DNA of 64,000 nucleotides from Pararhizobium mangrovi (GTDB lineage Bacteria; Pseudomonadota; Alphaproteobacteria; Rhizobiales; Rhizobiaceae): NCBI RefSeq assembly GCF_006516965.1, contig NZ_VHLH01000003.1, positions 1 through 64,000 on the forward strand, written 5' to 3'. Positions 10,116-20,773 of the stretch are shown one piece after another (the first letter of the stretch is position 1; each line of letters starts with the position of its first letter). The notes below the pieces were generated by a model, which was not told where the DNA came from, searched no databases, and saw only the letters and a list, made by a program, of their open reading frames with translations. The position numbers and the translations under genes are program-made.

Positions 10116-10604
10116 ATGCGGTGTCCCTATTGCGGCTGCGAGGACAGCCAGGTGAAGGATTCGCGACCGGCCGAGGATGGCGCGGCCATCCGGCGCCGGC
10201 GCGTCTGCCCCGATTGCGCGGGCCGCTTCACGACGTTCGAGCGGATCCAGCTTCGCGAACTGACGGTAGTCAAGAAGACCGGCCGCAAGCAGCCCTTCGA
10301 TCGCGACAAGCTCATGCGATCCTTCGAGATCGCGCTGCGCAAGCGCCCGATCGAGCGCGAGCGCATCGAGCGGGCGGCGTCGGGCATCGTTCGCAGGCTG
10401 GAAAGTTCGGGCGAAACGGACATTCCGAGCGACGAGATCGGTCTTCTCGTGATCGAGGCGCTGAAGGCGCTCGATGACGTGGCGTTCGTGCGCTACGCTT
10501 CGGTGTACCGCGATTTCACCGGGCCTGAAGACTTCGAGAAGACCATCGCGGAACTGAGCGCACGGATCGCGCGCGATCCGGCCGGCCACGACGATGGGGT
10601 CTGA
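10116..10604 (+). CDS. nrdR: NrdR, transcriptional repressor of ribonucleotide reductase genes
   Basis: 162-residue regulator. An N-terminal zinc ribbon ([13 protein letters not shown] and [13 protein letters not shown]) is followed by an ATP-cone domain from about residue 48. The family senses ATP/dATP and represses nrd operons by binding NrdR boxes. It lies downstream of glyA and overlaps ribD by 11 bases, as in other Hyphomicrobiales. Confidence 0.97.
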   Translation: MRCPYCGCEDSQVKDSRPAEDGAAIRRRRVCPDCAGRFTTFERIQLRELTVVKKTGRKQPFDRDKLMRSFEIALRKRPIERERIERAASGIVRRLESSGETDIPSDEIGLLVIEALKALDDVAFVRYASVYRDFTGPEDFEKTIAELSARIARDPAGHDDGV

Positions 10605-11721
10605 GCCGGACGGGACATCCGTCACAACGCTCGATCGACGCATGATGGCGGCGGCCATTCGTCTTTCGAAACGCAATACCGGGCGCACCGCCTCGAACCC
10701 GTCCGTCGCCACCCTGATCGTTCGCGACGAGGGAAATGGGGCGGCGATCGTCGGCCGCGGCGTCACGGCGCTCGGCGGCCGGCCGCATGCCGAAACCGTG
10801 GCGCTCGACGAGGCGGGTGAGGCCGCACGCGGTGCGACCGCCTACGTGACGCTCGAGCCGTGTGCCCATCATGGCCGGACGCCGCCTTGCGCGCGCGCCC
10901 TGGTCGAGGCCGGTGTTTCGCGGGTCGTCGTCGCGGCCACCGATCCCGATCCCCGCGTTTCGGGCCGGGGCTATGCTATCCTTCGCGAGGCCGGCATAAC
11001 GGTCGAGACGGGCGTGCTCGCCGAAGATGCGGCCCACGCCATGGCCGACTACCTCACGCAGCGCGTTCATCATCGTCCGCATGTCACTCTAAAGCTTGCC
11101 GTTTCCGCAGATGGCGCAATCGGCCGGCGAACGGGTGGCCAGGTCGCGGTCACCGGTGCGCTCGTTCGGGCCCAGGTGCATCTGCTTCGTGCCCGCTCGC
11201 ACGCCGTCCTCGTGGGCATCGGCACCGTGCTTGCGGACGATCCCGAGCTTACCTGCCGGATCGAAGGGCTCAAGGACCGTTCGCCGATCCGGGTCGTGCT
11301 GGATCGCCGATTGCGCACGCCGCCGTCTTCGAAGCTCGTTCGCGATGCCGGCCGCGTGCCGCTATGGCTGGCCTCCACGCGCCCGGCCGAAGATCCGGCT
11401 CGCCGCGTGCTCGCGGCGGCCGGCGTGCGGTTTCCCGCCGTTGTCGGTTCGAACGACGCCATTGCCCTTCCGGAGCTCCTGGAGGATTTCGCGGCCGCCG
11501 GCATTCAAGCGGTCATGGTGGAAGGCGGCGCCGAGACCGCGCGCTCGTTCCTGGCGGAAGACCTCGTCGACCGCATTGCGCTTTATACCGGCGCGAAAAA
11601 TATCGGCGGTGACACGGTCACCTCTCCGGTGACGATGGAAGCCGTTCCGGAAGGCTTTGTGCAAACGCGCTTCATGCGCTACGGCGGCGACGAATACCGC
11701 GAATACGAACGGATACGCTGA
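10594..11721 (+). CDS. ribD: RibD, bifunctional deaminase/reductase of riboflavin synthesis
   Basis: 375 residues. It carries out deamination and then side-chain reduction of the pyrimidine intermediate of riboflavin synthesis. The N-terminal deaminase domain shows the zinc site HAETVAL and [15 protein letters not shown]. The C-terminal reductase domain starts near residue 160 ([16 protein letters not shown]). It overlaps nrdR by 11 bases, and its stop overlaps the ribE start by one base, so translation is probably coupled. Confidence 0.96.
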   Translation: MGSEPDGTSVTTLDRRMMAAAIRLSKRNTGRTASNPSVATLIVRDEGNGAAIVGRGVTALGGRPHAETVALDEAGEAARGATAYVTLEPCAHHGRTPPCARALVEAGVSRVVVAATDPDPRVSGRGYAILREAGITVETGVLAEDAAHAMADYLTQRVHHRPHVTLKLAVSADGAIGRRTGGQVAVTGALVRAQVHLLRARSHAVLVGIGTVLADDPELTCRIEGLKDRSPIRVVLDRRLRTPPSSKLVRDAGRVPLWLASTRPAEDPARRVLAAAGVRFPAVVGSNDAIALPELLEDFAAAGIQAVMVEGGAETARSFLAEDLVDRIALYTGAKNIGGDTVTSPVTMEAVPEGFVQTRFMRYGGDEYREYERIR

Positions 11722-12329
11722 TGTTCACGGGTATTATCACCGATGTGGGCAGGCTGGAACGGGCAACGCCGATCGATGGCGGGCTTCGGTTGCGCATCGA
11801 GACGCAATACGATCCCGCAACGATCGACATCGGTGCCTCCATCGCCTGTTCGGGGCCATGCCTGACCGTTACCGCGAAGCCGGACGCCACCGACAATGCG
11901 CGCTGGATCGAGGTCGAGGCATGGGCGGAGGCACTGGAACTGACGACGATCGCGAACTGGCAGGAAGGCCGTCGCATCAATCTGGAACGATCGCTGAAGA
12001 TCGGCGACGAACTCGGCGGTCATCTCGTCTCCGGCCATATCGACGGTACGGCCACGATCGTCGCCGTCATAGCCGAGGGGGAGGCGACCCGGTTTCGCCT
12101 GCGGGCGCCCGATGCGCTCGCGCGCTTCATCGCGCCGAAGGGATCGGTCGCACTCGACGGCACGTCTCTGACCGTCAACCAGGTCGAGGGCAACGAGTTC
12201 GACGTGCTGCTCATCCGCCATTCGCTGGCGGTGACGACATGGGGCGAGCGCCATGAGGGCGACGCGGTCAACCTCGAAGTGGACCAGATGGCCCGCTACG
12301 CCGCGCGCCTTGCCGGAATGTCGGGTTAG
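11721..12329 (+). CDS. ribE: Riboflavin synthase alpha subunit
   Basis: 202 residues. It dismutates 6,7-dimethyl-8-ribityllumazine to riboflavin. It begins with the family hallmark MFTGII and has two lumazine-binding repeats (residues about 1-95 and 96-195), including GHLVSGHIDG. The start overlaps the ribD stop (TGATG). It is called ribC in some rhizobial annotations. A 133-bp gap separates it from ribH. Confidence 0.96.
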   Translation: MFTGIITDVGRLERATPIDGGLRLRIETQYDPATIDIGASIACSGPCLTVTAKPDATDNARWIEVEAWAEALELTTIANWQEGRRINLERSLKIGDELGGHLVSGHIDGTATIVAVIAEGEATRFRLRAPDALARFIAPKGSVALDGTSLTVNQVEGNEFDVLLIRHSLAVTTWGERHEGDAVNLEVDQMARYAARLAGMSG

Positions 12330-12462
12330 CGGCGAACGCCCGTCGCCCTGTCCGTTCGGAGGGGCTGCGATGTACGAAACGCACGCAGTTCCCGCTTGCC
12401 AATCCCGTCCCGGCATGGTTTGTCCCGCCGGCAAGTTTCCGCCCCCTTTCGGAGGATAGACC

Positions 12463-12930
12463 GTGACCGTGGCTCGCACGACGCGCCCGCATCTTCTCAT
12501 CGTGGAGGCGCGCTTCTACGACGAACTCGCCGATGCGCTTCTCGACGGCGCCAGGCGCGAGCTCGCCGCTGCGGAGGCGACCTTCGACGTGATCTCGGTG
12601 CCGGGTGCGCTGGAGATCCCGGGTACGATCGCGATGGCGCTCGACGCGGCGGAAGCGAACGGAGTGATGTACGAAGGATACGTCGCACTCGGAACGGTCA
12701 TCCGCGGCGAGACGTATCATTTCGATGTCGTCGCCAACGAATCGGCCCGAGCGCTGATGGATCTTTCGGTCAACGAATCGATCGCGCTCGGCAACGGTAT
12801 CCTGACGGTGGAAAACGAAGCGCAAGCCCGCGCGCGTGCCGGAGACGACCGCGAGAACAAAGGTGCGGACGCCGCCCGCGCCGCGCTGCGAATGATCGCG
12901 GTGCGCGACACGCTGGGTGCCGGCGCGTGA
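12463..12930 (+). CDS. ribH: 6,7-dimethyl-8-ribityllumazine synthase
   Basis: 155 residues. It condenses the RibD product with dihydroxybutanone phosphate. Family features are the substrate-binding stretch VPGALEIPG and the catalytic histidine His86 in [10 protein letters not shown]. It starts with GTG at 12463, preceded by GGAGG nine bases away. Its stop TGA is embedded in the GTG start of nusB (GTGA), a classic coupling. The 133-bp gap before it does not show a convincing FMN riboswitch. Confidence 0.95.
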   Translation: MTVARTTRPHLLIVEARFYDELADALLDGARRELAAAEATFDVISVPGALEIPGTIAMALDAAEANGVMYEGYVALGTVIRGETYHFDVVANESARALMDLSVNESIALGNGILTVENEAQARARAGDDRENKGADAARAALRMIAVRDTLGAGA

Positions 12931-13412
12931 GCGATCGCGACCCAAAGGCGCCGCGCGCCGCGAACCAGCGTGGCGCTGCGAGACTGGCCGCGGTGCAGGC
13001 CCTTTATCAGATGGATGTCGCCGGCACGGGCCTGAACGAGATCGTCGCGGAATACGAGACGCATCGTCTCGGCGGCGTCATAGACGGCGACGAGTACCGG
13101 CCGGCGGATGCCGCGTGGTTTCGGGCCGTGACCGCCGGCGTCGTCGGCCACCAGCGCGAACTCGACCCGGAGATCGCCTCTGCGCTGACGACCGGCTGGG
13201 CGCTTTCGCGGCTCGATACGACGCTGCTCGCGATCCTGCGCGCAGGTGCGTTCGAGATCACGTATCGCGACGACGTTCCGCCCGTCGTCGTGGTCAGCGA
13301 ATATGTCGACGTCGCGCACGCCTTCTTCGAAGACGAAGAGCCGAAGCTCGTCAACGCCGTTCTCGATCGCCTCGCAAGACGCAGGCAGTCGAGCGACAAG
13401 GCAGGGACGTGA
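12927..13412 (+). CDS. nusB: NusB transcription antitermination factor
   Basis: 161 residues, all-alpha NusB fold. The N-terminus has the usual [13 protein letters not shown] helix and the C-terminal half contains [15 protein letters not shown] and [30 protein letters not shown]. NusB works with NusE on boxA in rRNA antitermination. The GTG start overlaps the ribH stop and its own stop overlaps the GTG start of the MFS gene, so three genes are translationally linked. Confidence 0.95.
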   Translation: MSDRDPKAPRAANQRGAARLAAVQALYQMDVAGTGLNEIVAEYETHRLGGVIDGDEYRPADAAWFRAVTAGVVGHQRELDPEIASALTTGWALSRLDTTLLAILRAGAFEITYRDDVPPVVVVSEYVDVAHAFFEDEEPKLVNAVLDRLARRRQSSDKAGT

Positions 13413-14629
13413 ACCGCGCCGGTACTGCGAGCGAGGACCGGTCGCTCGCGCGACGCAACGCCGCGATCCTGGCGGCGAGCCAAGCGATCGTCGGTTCCGC
13501 CGCACCGATCAGCGTTTCGATCGGTGCGTTGGCGGGAAGCAGCCTGCTCGGCGACGACAAGTCGCTGGCGACGCTGCCCGTCACGGGCTTCACCGCAGGT
13601 GTGGCGATCGGCGCCGTCTTCGCGGCAGCGCTCACCCGCCTCGTCGGCAGGCGTTACGGTTTCATGGCGGGGGCCTCGCTTCCGGCTGTCGGCGGCATCG
13701 TCGCCGCACTGGCGCTCTACGACCGGAACTTCTGGCTGCTCGCGCTCGGCCTCATGATCGTCGGCTTCGGCAATTCCTTCGTCCAGCAGTACCGTTTTGC
13801 CGCGGCGGATGCGGCACCGCCGGCCTTCAAGCCGCAGGCGATCTCGATCGTGCTCGTCGGCGGTATCTTCGCCGCGATCATCGGGCCGCAGACCGTCATC
13901 CATACGCAGGCTTTCTTCGCGCCGGTCATGTTCGCCGGCTCGTTCGTCGCGCTCGTGCCGTTGGCGCTTCTCGGCATGGTGCTTCTGTCCTTCCTGCACG
14001 TGCCCGAGCATGCGACTCTTATCGACGACAAGCCCGAGGCACCTGCACGTCCGCTCGGCGCCGTCCTCACGCAATTTCGCTTCGTCACGGCGCTCGTCTG
14101 CGCGATCGGTTCCTACGGCTTCATGAGCTTCATGATGACGGGGGCGCCGCTTGCCATCGTTGCGGACGGACATTCGGCCGACCTCGCGACGCTCGGCATC
14201 CAGTGGCACGTACTCGCGATGTACGCGCCGAGCTTCTTCACGGGCCGCCTGATCGCCAATTTCGGCCGCGAGCGTATCGTCGCTCTCGGCTTCGTCGTCA
14301 TGCTCGCATGCGGGATCATCGCGCATCTCGGCACGTCGATCTGGCATTTCTGGGCCGCGCTCGCGCTGCTCGGGCTCGGCTGGAACTTCGGCTTCATCGG
14401 CGCGACCGCGATGGCGACGAGCTGCTACCGCCCCTCGGAGAAGAACGCGGTGCAGGGCGTCCACGACGTGATCCTGTTCACCTGCGTGGCCCTCAGCTCC
14501 TTCGCTTCCGGCCAGGTGCTGAACGCCTTCGGTTGGGACGGCATCAACCTCGTCGCGATCCCGGTGGCGGCGATCTGCCTCGCGCTGCTTGCCCTCGACA
14601 CCTTTACGGCCCGCCGCACCGCGGCCTGA
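13409..14629 (+). CDS. MFS permease
   Basis: 406-residue inner-membrane protein with about 12 hydrophobic segments. The first half contains the conserved loop after helix 2 ([15 protein letters not shown]). The protein resembles MFS_1 drug/metabolite exporters; no substrate can be assigned. GTG at 13409 is the start because it overlaps the nusB stop by four bases (GTGA) and gives a normal N-terminus. It is the last core gene before the accessory region. Confidence 0.85.
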   Translation: MNRAGTASEDRSLARRNAAILAASQAIVGSAAPISVSIGALAGSSLLGDDKSLATLPVTGFTAGVAIGAVFAAALTRLVGRRYGFMAGASLPAVGGIVAALALYDRNFWLLALGLMIVGFGNSFVQQYRFAAADAAPPAFKPQAISIVLVGGIFAAIIGPQTVIHTQAFFAPVMFAGSFVALVPLALLGMVLLSFLHVPEHATLIDDKPEAPARPLGAVLTQFRFVTALVCAIGSYGFMSFMMTGAPLAIVADGHSADLATLGIQWHVLAMYAPSFFTGRLIANFGRERIVALGFVVMLACGIIAHLGTSIWHFWAALALLGLGWNFGFIGATAMATSCYRPSEKNAVQGVHDVILFTCVALSSFASGQVLNAFGWDGINLVAIPVAAICLALLALDTFTARRTAA

Positions 14630-14721
14630 GACCGCAGGCACGGCGTTTGAAGTTCGATCCATGCGACGCGGCGATGTGCACGCGGTGGCGATGACGGATC
14701 CGATCATCGCCATAAGCGCGT

Positions 14722-14745
14722 GTCGATGCCGGGACTCGCATCGAC
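14722..14745 (+). terminator. Hairpin downstream of the nusB-MFS operon
   Basis: Perfect 8-bp arms GTCGATGC and GCATCGAC with an 8-base loop, about 90 bases after the MFS stop. There is no T-run. The rest of the 219-bp gap to the LysR gene shows no gene. Confidence 0.35.
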
Positions 14746-14848
14746 GCATACGGGATGAAGTCGTGCCGATTTCCCAAGCCCCATGGCGGGTAGGGCGCGC
14801 GGCGCCCGTCCATGAAACGAAGCGGAACGTTCGTAAGCGGGGCCCGCA

Positions 14849-15763
14849 TTATGCAGGGGCGAAACCATTCGTTTCGGTCTTCGTGATCGACAGCAAGCGT
14901 CTGAACGGACGAATGTCCATCACTTCCGGGCGGTAGACGACACCGGCTTCGAGATCCCATCCGTTCGTGTCGATATCGAGGGGCACGATCCCGCGTTGGT
15001 GGGCTTCGGCGCTGAGATTGTCCGACAGGATGCCAACGAGGTCGGAGCCTGCCAGCATGCCGAGTATCGTCATGAGCGAGGAAGCCCTGAGAATGATCGT
15101 CGGCAGGGGCAGGTCCAAACTTTGGAAGTGGCGTGCGATGAGGCCGGTCAACCGGACATCGGCATTATGACCCGCCCACTGGAACTCGGCGAGGTCGGCC
15201 CAGGTGACATCGTTCCTGCCGGCCAGGGGATGGCCGCTGCGGACCCAGGCACGGCGGCGCACATGCCATGTCTTCTCCACGACGAATTCCGGCGGGAGAG
15301 CGATGTCGTGCACGTCGCTGATGATGAGATCGAGATCGCCGTTGAGAAGCCTCGGCAGCAGAACGTCGGTGATACCGTTGACGGCCTCGATGATGACGTT
15401 GGGAAATTCCGCGTGAAACTTGCTTAGAACGACCGGTACGTGCTTCCAGCTCCAGGCGAGCCCGGTTCCGATGTAGATGGTACCGCCGGTCCCCTCGACG
15501 AGACCGCCGACTTCGAGTTCGGCGTAGCGCGCTTCGCGCTCCATGCGTGCCATGCGTTCCGCGAGCAACCGTCCGGCCTTGGTTGGGATCATGCCCTTGG
15601 GCGATCGCTCGAAGAGTTCGGTACCGAAGTTCTGTTCCAGAAGATGGATACTCTTGGAAAGGGCAGGCTGCGAGATTCCTGCCCGAGCCGCGGCCTGGCG
15701 CTGGTTACCGGTGGCGCAGACCGCTCGGAAGTGATCGAACTGGCGAGAGAAGAGATAGCGCAT
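14849..15763 (-). CDS. LysR-family regulator, probable controller of the first sulfatase/TTT operon
   Basis: 304-residue LysR-type activator. It has an N-terminal winged HTH (FRAVCATGNQRQAAARAGISQPALSKSIH split over residues 13-40) and a C-terminal inducer-binding domain. It is transcribed divergently from the sulfatase-tctC-tctB-tctA operon, the usual position for a LysR protein controlling its neighbour. The inducer is probably the transported compound or its breakdown product (inference). Confidence 0.9.
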   Translation of the reverse strand: MRYLFSRQFDHFRAVCATGNQRQAAARAGISQPALSKSIHLLEQNFGTELFERSPKGMIPTKAGRLLAERMARMEREARYAELEVGGLVEGTGGTIYIGTGLAWSWKHVPVVLSKFHAEFPNVIIEAVNGITDVLLPRLLNGDLDLIISDVHDIALPPEFVVEKTWHVRRRAWVRSGHPLAGRNDVTWADLAEFQWAGHNADVRLTGLIARHFQSLDLPLPTIILRASSLMTILGMLAGSDLVGILSDNLSAEAHQRGIVPLDIDTNGWDLEAGVVYRPEVMDIRPFRRLLSITKTETNGFAPA

Positions 15764-15921
15764 GGGTGGTTCGGAAACGGCTGTCGGCTCGATAACTTAT
15801 TTTCATCATAGGCGCACAATTCGATATTGGAAAGACAAGGCTTCGTGCTGGTAGGGCGGAGGTGGAACTGGGGTGCGGATGGATGCCGGGCATGTCCGCA
15901 TGGGAGCGAGCGAGGAAGACC

Positions 15922-17457
15922 TTGAAGGCTGTCTTTGTATTGTTCGATTCCCTCAACCGTCTCGCGCTCGAGGCGTATGGGGGGACGATGGTGGATACGC
16001 CGAATTTCAACCGTTTGGCAGAGCGCGGCGTAACGTTCGATCGGCACTATGTCGGCAGCCTTCCTTGCATGCCGGCACGCCGCGACATGCATACGGGGCG
16101 GCTCAGCTTCACGCACCGCAGTTGGGGTCCGCTGGAACCGTTCGACAATTCCTTCGCGGAGATTCTGAAGAACCAAGGCGTCTATACGCACTTGGTCACC
16201 GACCATTTCCATTATTTCGAGGATGGCGGTGCGGGGTATCACACCAAGTACAACTCCTGGGATTTCATTCGCGGACAGGAGTACGATCCCTGGAAGGCGA
16301 TGGTCGAACCGCCGCTCGACCGGTTTCGGAACAAGTTCTCCCGGAAGCATTACGATCCGGAGCACGCGCCCCGTCGCATGCGGCACATGGTCAATCTCGA
16401 ACTGGCCGGTGCGGAGGAGCAGCTGCCGGGACCAGGATGCTTCGCCTCTGCGTTCGAATTTCTGGAGACGAACAAGGATGCCGACGACTGGCTCCTGCAG
16501 CTCGAGGTGTTCGATCCGCACGAACCGTTCCACGCACCGGAGCGGTTCAGGCGGGAAGGCGACAGCACCTATTCCGGAGGCATACTCGACTGGCCGGAAT
16601 ACAAGCGGGTAACGGACAGTCCGGAGGAAGTCCGTGAGATACGGGCGAACTACGCGGCGTTGGTCCGCATGTGCGACGAATATTTCGGACGCCTTCTCGA
16701 CTTCTTCGATGCCAACGATCTTTGGAAGGATACCGCGCTCGTCCTGACGACGGATCACGGCTTTCTCCTGTCGGAGCACGAATGGTGGGGCAAGGTGCGC
16801 ATGCCCTATTACGAGGAAGTCTCGCACGTTCCTCTGATGGTCTATCACCCGGATTTCACCGAACATGGCGGCGCTCGGTGTTCCGCCGTCACGCAGACCC
16901 CCGATCTCATGCCGACATTCCTCGACATGTTCGGCGCCGCCATTCCGAAGGAAGTTCGCGGGTCCTCGCTGTTGGCGCATCTGCGCGATACGGCGGGGCA
17001 GGAAGCCGATCCGGGCAAGCGGGCCGTGGCGTTCGGCGTATTCGGCGGGCCGATCGCCGTTACCGACGGCCGTCACGTGATGTTCCACTACCCGCCGGAC
17101 GTTCGTGGGAGCGGGTTGCACGAATATACGCTCAATCCCCAGCACATGTCGGAAGCTTTTGCGCTCAGGGAACTCGAAACCGCCGAGCTCGGTCCGTCCT
17201 TCGATTTCACCAAAGGAATTCGTCTGCTCAGGATCGACGCGCTGAGTGACGCCAATCGCGTTCCGCAACACGACGACCAGACGTTTCAGGACCAATGGTT
17301 CGCACTCTACGACCTGGAAAGCGATCCACGGCAGGAATGTCCGATAAGGGATGCGGAGGTGGAAGCGCGGCTCTATTCGCAGATGCACGCCATACTCGCC
17401 GATATCGATACGCCCAGGGAGGCTTATGGCTGGTACGGGCTCGAGTGCCCCGCCTGA
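15922..17457 (+). CDS. Type I sulfatase, cytoplasmic (unit A)
   Basis: Member of the sulfatase/alkaline-phosphatase superfamily. The formylglycine motif C-M-P-A-R (Cys49 counted from the TTG) lies in LPCMPARRDMHTGR, and the second metal site is TTDHGFLLSEHEWWGK. The first metal motif reads FDS instead of the common DD. There is no signal peptide, so it should act on an imported substrate and needs a formylglycine-generating enzyme, not seen here. The TTG at 15922 is preferred: GAGGAAG precedes it and the protein then begins at the family N-terminus (KAVFVLFDSLNR). GTG 15862 and ATG 15892 are alternatives. tctC follows after 58 bases. The sulfate ester is unknown. Confidence 0.85.
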   Translation: MKAVFVLFDSLNRLALEAYGGTMVDTPNFNRLAERGVTFDRHYVGSLPCMPARRDMHTGRLSFTHRSWGPLEPFDNSFAEILKNQGVYTHLVTDHFHYFEDGGAGYHTKYNSWDFIRGQEYDPWKAMVEPPLDRFRNKFSRKHYDPEHAPRRMRHMVNLELAGAEEQLPGPGCFASAFEFLETNKDADDWLLQLEVFDPHEPFHAPERFRREGDSTYSGGILDWPEYKRVTDSPEEVREIRANYAALVRMCDEYFGRLLDFFDANDLWKDTALVLTTDHGFLLSEHEWWGKVRMPYYEEVSHVPLMVYHPDFTEHGGARCSAVTQTPDLMPTFLDMFGAAIPKEVRGSSLLAHLRDTAGQEADPGKRAVAFGVFGGPIAVTDGRHVMFHYPPDVRGSGLHEYTLNPQHMSEAFALRELETAELGPSFDFTKGIRLLRIDALSDANRVPQHDDQTFQDQWFALYDLESDPRQECPIRDAEVEARLYSQMHAILADIDTPREAYGWYGLECPA

Positions 17458-17515
17458 GGCATTCGGAGATACCTCGGACCAACGAAATCAATCGGAACGA
17501 CGGGAGGAATACAGA

Positions 17516-18520
17516 ATGAAAATTACCGCGTGTTTGAAGGCGGCCGGGCTGACGGCCGTCGTCGGCCTCTTGGCCGTGTCTCAGGGTTACGCGCAGTTTC
17601 CCGAACGCAAGGTGCAGGTCATGTACCCATGGGCTCCCGGAACGCCGACCTACGGTGTCAGTCAGCTCATCGCGGAAGGCATGGCCAAGGAGCTCGGCCA
17701 AGCCGTGCCGGTTGTGGCCAAGCCGGGATCGGGAGGGGTGAAGGCGTTCAAGGCGTTTTTGAACAGTCCGGCGGACGGGTACACGATCGCCGATGGGTAC
17801 GTCGCCCCGCTGGTGCTCGCCCCGATGTTCGGTAATGCCGACTGGGGATGCGACGACTTTATTCCTTTGTATTCGGCGACGTCGAACTCCTTCGCCATCG
17901 CAACGCGTCCGAACGACGATCGCTGGAGCGACTTCAAGTCGTTCATCGGCTATCTGAAGGATCACCCCGGCGAGACCCGTTACAACGGCAACGAGCTGAC
18001 ACTGCCGCACATGGTCGCGGCGAAAGTCCTCAAGCAGCTCGACATCGTCTCGCGTCCTGTCCCTTACCCCGATCTCGCGCTCGGGATGAAGGATCTACGC
18101 AACGGCACGCTCGACTGGCTTATCGTGAATCCTGGCATGTACCGCGCCAACAAGGATCACTTGAAGATTCTGGCTACGCTCAGCAACCAGAAGGCCGTCC
18201 AGGAGGTCTACGACGGTGCGCCGACGCCCAAGGACGTAGGCGTCGATCTCGGCATCAGCGGTCTGACGGCGAGCGGCTGGGACTGGTGGCTGGTGCACAA
18301 GGATACGCCCGAGGACCGGCTCGACAAACTGCGTGGCGCCATGCAGGCCGCACTCAAGGACAAGGACGTGCGCGACGGTATCGCGAAGGCAGGCTTCGTG
18401 CCCACGAACTACAGCCCGGACGAATATTCCAAGGTCTGCAACTCCGTCAGCGACGAGTTGAAGTCCGCAAAGGATGCCGTCGAATGGGAAAAGAAAAAGG
18501 TCAGGGCGCTCAGCCAGTAG
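17516..18520 (+). CDS. Tripartite tricarboxylate transporter (TTT) binding protein, TctC/Bug family (unit A)
   Basis: 334-residue periplasmic solute-binding protein. A Sec signal peptide is seen (KAAGLTAVVGLLAVSQGYAQ, cleavage near residue 26), followed by a Bug fold (VMYPWAPGTPTYGVSQLIAEG; the typical SGGVKAFKAFLN region). Bug proteins bind small organic acids, often through a carboxylate. GGGAGGAAT lies eight bases before the ATG. It is the second gene of the operon and delivers substrate to TctB/TctA; the linked sulfatase suggests a sulfated organic acid (inference). Confidence 0.88.
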   Translation: MKITACLKAAGLTAVVGLLAVSQGYAQFPERKVQVMYPWAPGTPTYGVSQLIAEGMAKELGQAVPVVAKPGSGGVKAFKAFLNSPADGYTIADGYVAPLVLAPMFGNADWGCDDFIPLYSATSNSFAIATRPNDDRWSDFKSFIGYLKDHPGETRYNGNELTLPHMVAAKVLKQLDIVSRPVPYPDLALGMKDLRNGTLDWLIVNPGMYRANKDHLKILATLSNQKAVQEVYDGAPTPKDVGVDLGISGLTASGWDWWLVHKDTPEDRLDKLRGAMQAALKDKDVRDGIAKAGFVPTNYSPDEYSKVCNSVSDELKSAKDAVEWEKKKVRALSQ

Positions 18521-18593
18521 CGAGCGGACGCGTTCGTAGCCTTGGCGGCCGGGACGACGCGCCCGGCCACAATCGGTTCGGGAACGGAATTCG

Positions 18594-19151
18594 ATGTCAT
18601 CGGAGTTGAAGGCGCGCCTACAACACTCTTCCGCCGTTGCAGGGTTTGTGCTGATCTGCGTCGTTATCTACTGGCAATGCTTCACCGACCTCGCGGCTCA
18701 GGACGCGGCAAGCGGCGGGGCGCAATACAACGCCGCCTTCGTGCCCGAGCTGCTGTCGGGCTTCCTGATCGCCCTCTGCATGCTCCAGCTCGTGCGCGTG
18801 TGGTTCGGCAACGGCTTCCGGGAGAGCGAGGATACCCTGCCGGACGAGCTCGATGCGGATGCACCGGTCGAAGACGCCGTAACGTACGAGGACGACGAGA
18901 ATTTCGGGCTCGTGCTTCGGGCGATCCTGTGCGTGGGCCTGATCGCGGTGTTCATTCTCGTCCTGCCGTATCTTGGCTATTACGTCGCCATGCCGCTTCT
19001 TCTGATCGCCGTTCTGGTGACGCTCGGCTCTCGCAATCCGCTTACCGTGGTGGCGCTGGCGATCGGTTTGACGCTGATCGTGGGCTACGTCTTCGGCGGA
19101 TTGCTCAACGTCGTGCTTCCTCCCGGTTTTCTGGAAATCGAACCATGGTAG
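18594..19151 (+). CDS. TTT small membrane subunit TctB (unit A)
   Basis: 185 residues with about four hydrophobic segments and an acidic cytoplasmic loop (DTLPDELDADAPVEDAV). This is the usual TctB design. It works with the large subunit TctA encoded 63 bases downstream. Confidence 0.85.
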   Translation: MSSELKARLQHSSAVAGFVLICVVIYWQCFTDLAAQDAASGGAQYNAAFVPELLSGFLIALCMLQLVRVWFGNGFRESEDTLPDELDADAPVEDAVTYEDDENFGLVLRAILCVGLIAVFILVLPYLGYYVAMPLLLIAVLVTLGSRNPLTVVALAIGLTLIVGYVFGGLLNVVLPPGFLEIEPW

Positions 19152-19214
19152 ACGCCGCGGAAGCGGGGTGGGCAACCATGCCCATTCCGATAATCGTCCG
19201 TCCGGAGCGACACG

Positions 19215-20732
19215 ATGACCCTTGAGCCACTCATCGACGGCTTTCGGCTGTTTTTCGACGTCAGCACGCTGCTCGCGATCGCATTCGGCACGCTGGTCGG
19301 GTTGCTGATCGGGGTTCTGCCGGGCCTCGGGCCGCTCATGGGCATCATCCTGCTTCTGCCGCTTGCCTATCACATGGAGCCGGTCGCGGGGATGGGGCTT
19401 CTGGTCTCGATCTTCGTCGCGGGCTCGTGCGGCGGGGCGATAACGGCCATCATGGTACGCATACCGGGCACGCCGCTTGCCGCTGCGACGCTTCTCGACG
19501 GTTACCCCATGATGAAGCGAGGGCTCGCGAAGGAGGCGATCGGTACCGCTGTCGCCGCCTCGGCTCTTGGCGGCATCATCGGCGGTCTGATCCTCATCTT
19601 CCTCGCGCCGTTGCTCGCGGATATCGCGATCGATTTCGCGCCGCCGGAATATTTCGCCCTCACGCTGACCGGACTGCTGACCATCGCGGTCGTCTCGCGT
19701 GAGGCGACCGTAAAGGGGCTCATGACCGGAACGCTCGGCCTCGTTCTTTCGACCATCGGTTACGACGAGTTCGCCAATGTCAGCCGCTTCGCTTTCGGCA
19801 TCGATGGTCTGCTGGGCGGGATCAATCTGGTCGCGATGGTCGTCGGAATATTCGCCATTTCCGAAATCATCGACCAGATCCGCCACGGCGATCTGTCGGC
19901 GAAGCCGGATGTAAGCGTCGTTCGACCTTCGTTTTCGTCGGCGATATCGACCATGCGTCATTGGCGTAATCTCGTCCGGTCGAGCGTGATCGGCACGGGA
20001 CTCGGCGCGTTGCCCGGTATCGGCGGCGGCATATCCGCCTTCTCCGCCTATGCCATCGCAAAGTCGGCTTCCAAACGACCGGAAGAGTTCGGCACGGGCA
20101 TCGCAGACGGTGTCGTCGCGACCGAATCGGCCAACAACGCGACGGTCGGCGGTACACTCATCCCGACGCTGGCGCTCGGCATTCCGGGCGACGCTTCGAG
20201 CGCCGTGCTGATGGGTGCGCTCATCCTCTTGGGATTCTTTCCGGGACCGGGGCTTTTCGAAAAGCATCAGGATATCGTCGGCGGCATCTTCTGGGCGTAT
20301 ATGGCCGCCAATGTGATGATGTTCTTCGTCGGTATCCTGCTCACGCCGCTGTTCGTGGCCTGCATCAAGTTGCAGAAGCGGTATCTGCTGCCCCTGATCA
20401 TGGTTCTATGCGTCATGGGCGTCTATTCGCTGGAATCATCGGTGTTCGATCTCTGGGTGATGCTTGTCTTCGGTCTCGTCGGGTATGCGCTGAGGCGCTT
20501 CGATTACCCATTGCCCCCTCTCGTCATCGGTCTCGTGCTCGGCCCGGTCTGCGAAGGCAATTTCCGGCGTTCGCTGATCATCTCCGGTGGTCATTACGAT
20601 ATCTTCTTCTCACGCCCGATCGCGACGACGATCATCGTCGTCAATATTCTTCTCGTGTTGTGGATGCTGATCCCGAAAAGCTTGAAACAGCGGGTCTTCC
20701 GCAGACTCGGATCCGCCGCTTCGGAAGCTTGA
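19215..20732 (+). CDS. TTT large membrane subunit TctA (unit A)
   Basis: 505 residues, about 12 hydrophobic segments, with the conserved glycine-rich TctA motifs GTLVGLLIGVLPGLGPLMG and GTGLGALPGIGGGISAF. The channel subunit uses an ion gradient to move substrate delivered by TctC. GGAG lies seven bases before the ATG. It ends unit A; the next gene is convergent. Confidence 0.92.
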   Translation: MTLEPLIDGFRLFFDVSTLLAIAFGTLVGLLIGVLPGLGPLMGIILLLPLAYHMEPVAGMGLLVSIFVAGSCGGAITAIMVRIPGTPLAAATLLDGYPMMKRGLAKEAIGTAVAASALGGIIGGLILIFLAPLLADIAIDFAPPEYFALTLTGLLTIAVVSREATVKGLMTGTLGLVLSTIGYDEFANVSRFAFGIDGLLGGINLVAMVVGIFAISEIIDQIRHGDLSAKPDVSVVRPSFSSAISTMRHWRNLVRSSVIGTGLGALPGIGGGISAFSAYAIAKSASKRPEEFGTGIADGVVATESANNATVGGTLIPTLALGIPGDASSAVLMGALILLGFFPGPGLFEKHQDIVGGIFWAYMAANVMMFFVGILLTPLFVACIKLQKRYLLPLIMVLCVMGVYSLESSVFDLWVMLVFGLVGYALRRFDYPLPPLVIGLVLGPVCEGNFRRSLIISGGHYDIFFSRPIATTIIVVNILLVLWMLIPKSLKQRVFRRLGSAASEA

Positions 20733-20773
20733 GGCGTATTTCGCGGCCGTTCCGACAGGGCGCTTTCAATCGG

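Noticed and set aside
12330-12462. FMN riboswitch before ribH
   Set aside because: The gap has GC-rich stem-like stretches but I could not find the conserved RFN core, so it is not called.
14630-14848. Left boundary repeat or att site of the island
   Set aside because: Comparing this gap with the right boundary near 49750-49815 by eye, I found no matching direct repeat. Only local hairpins are present.
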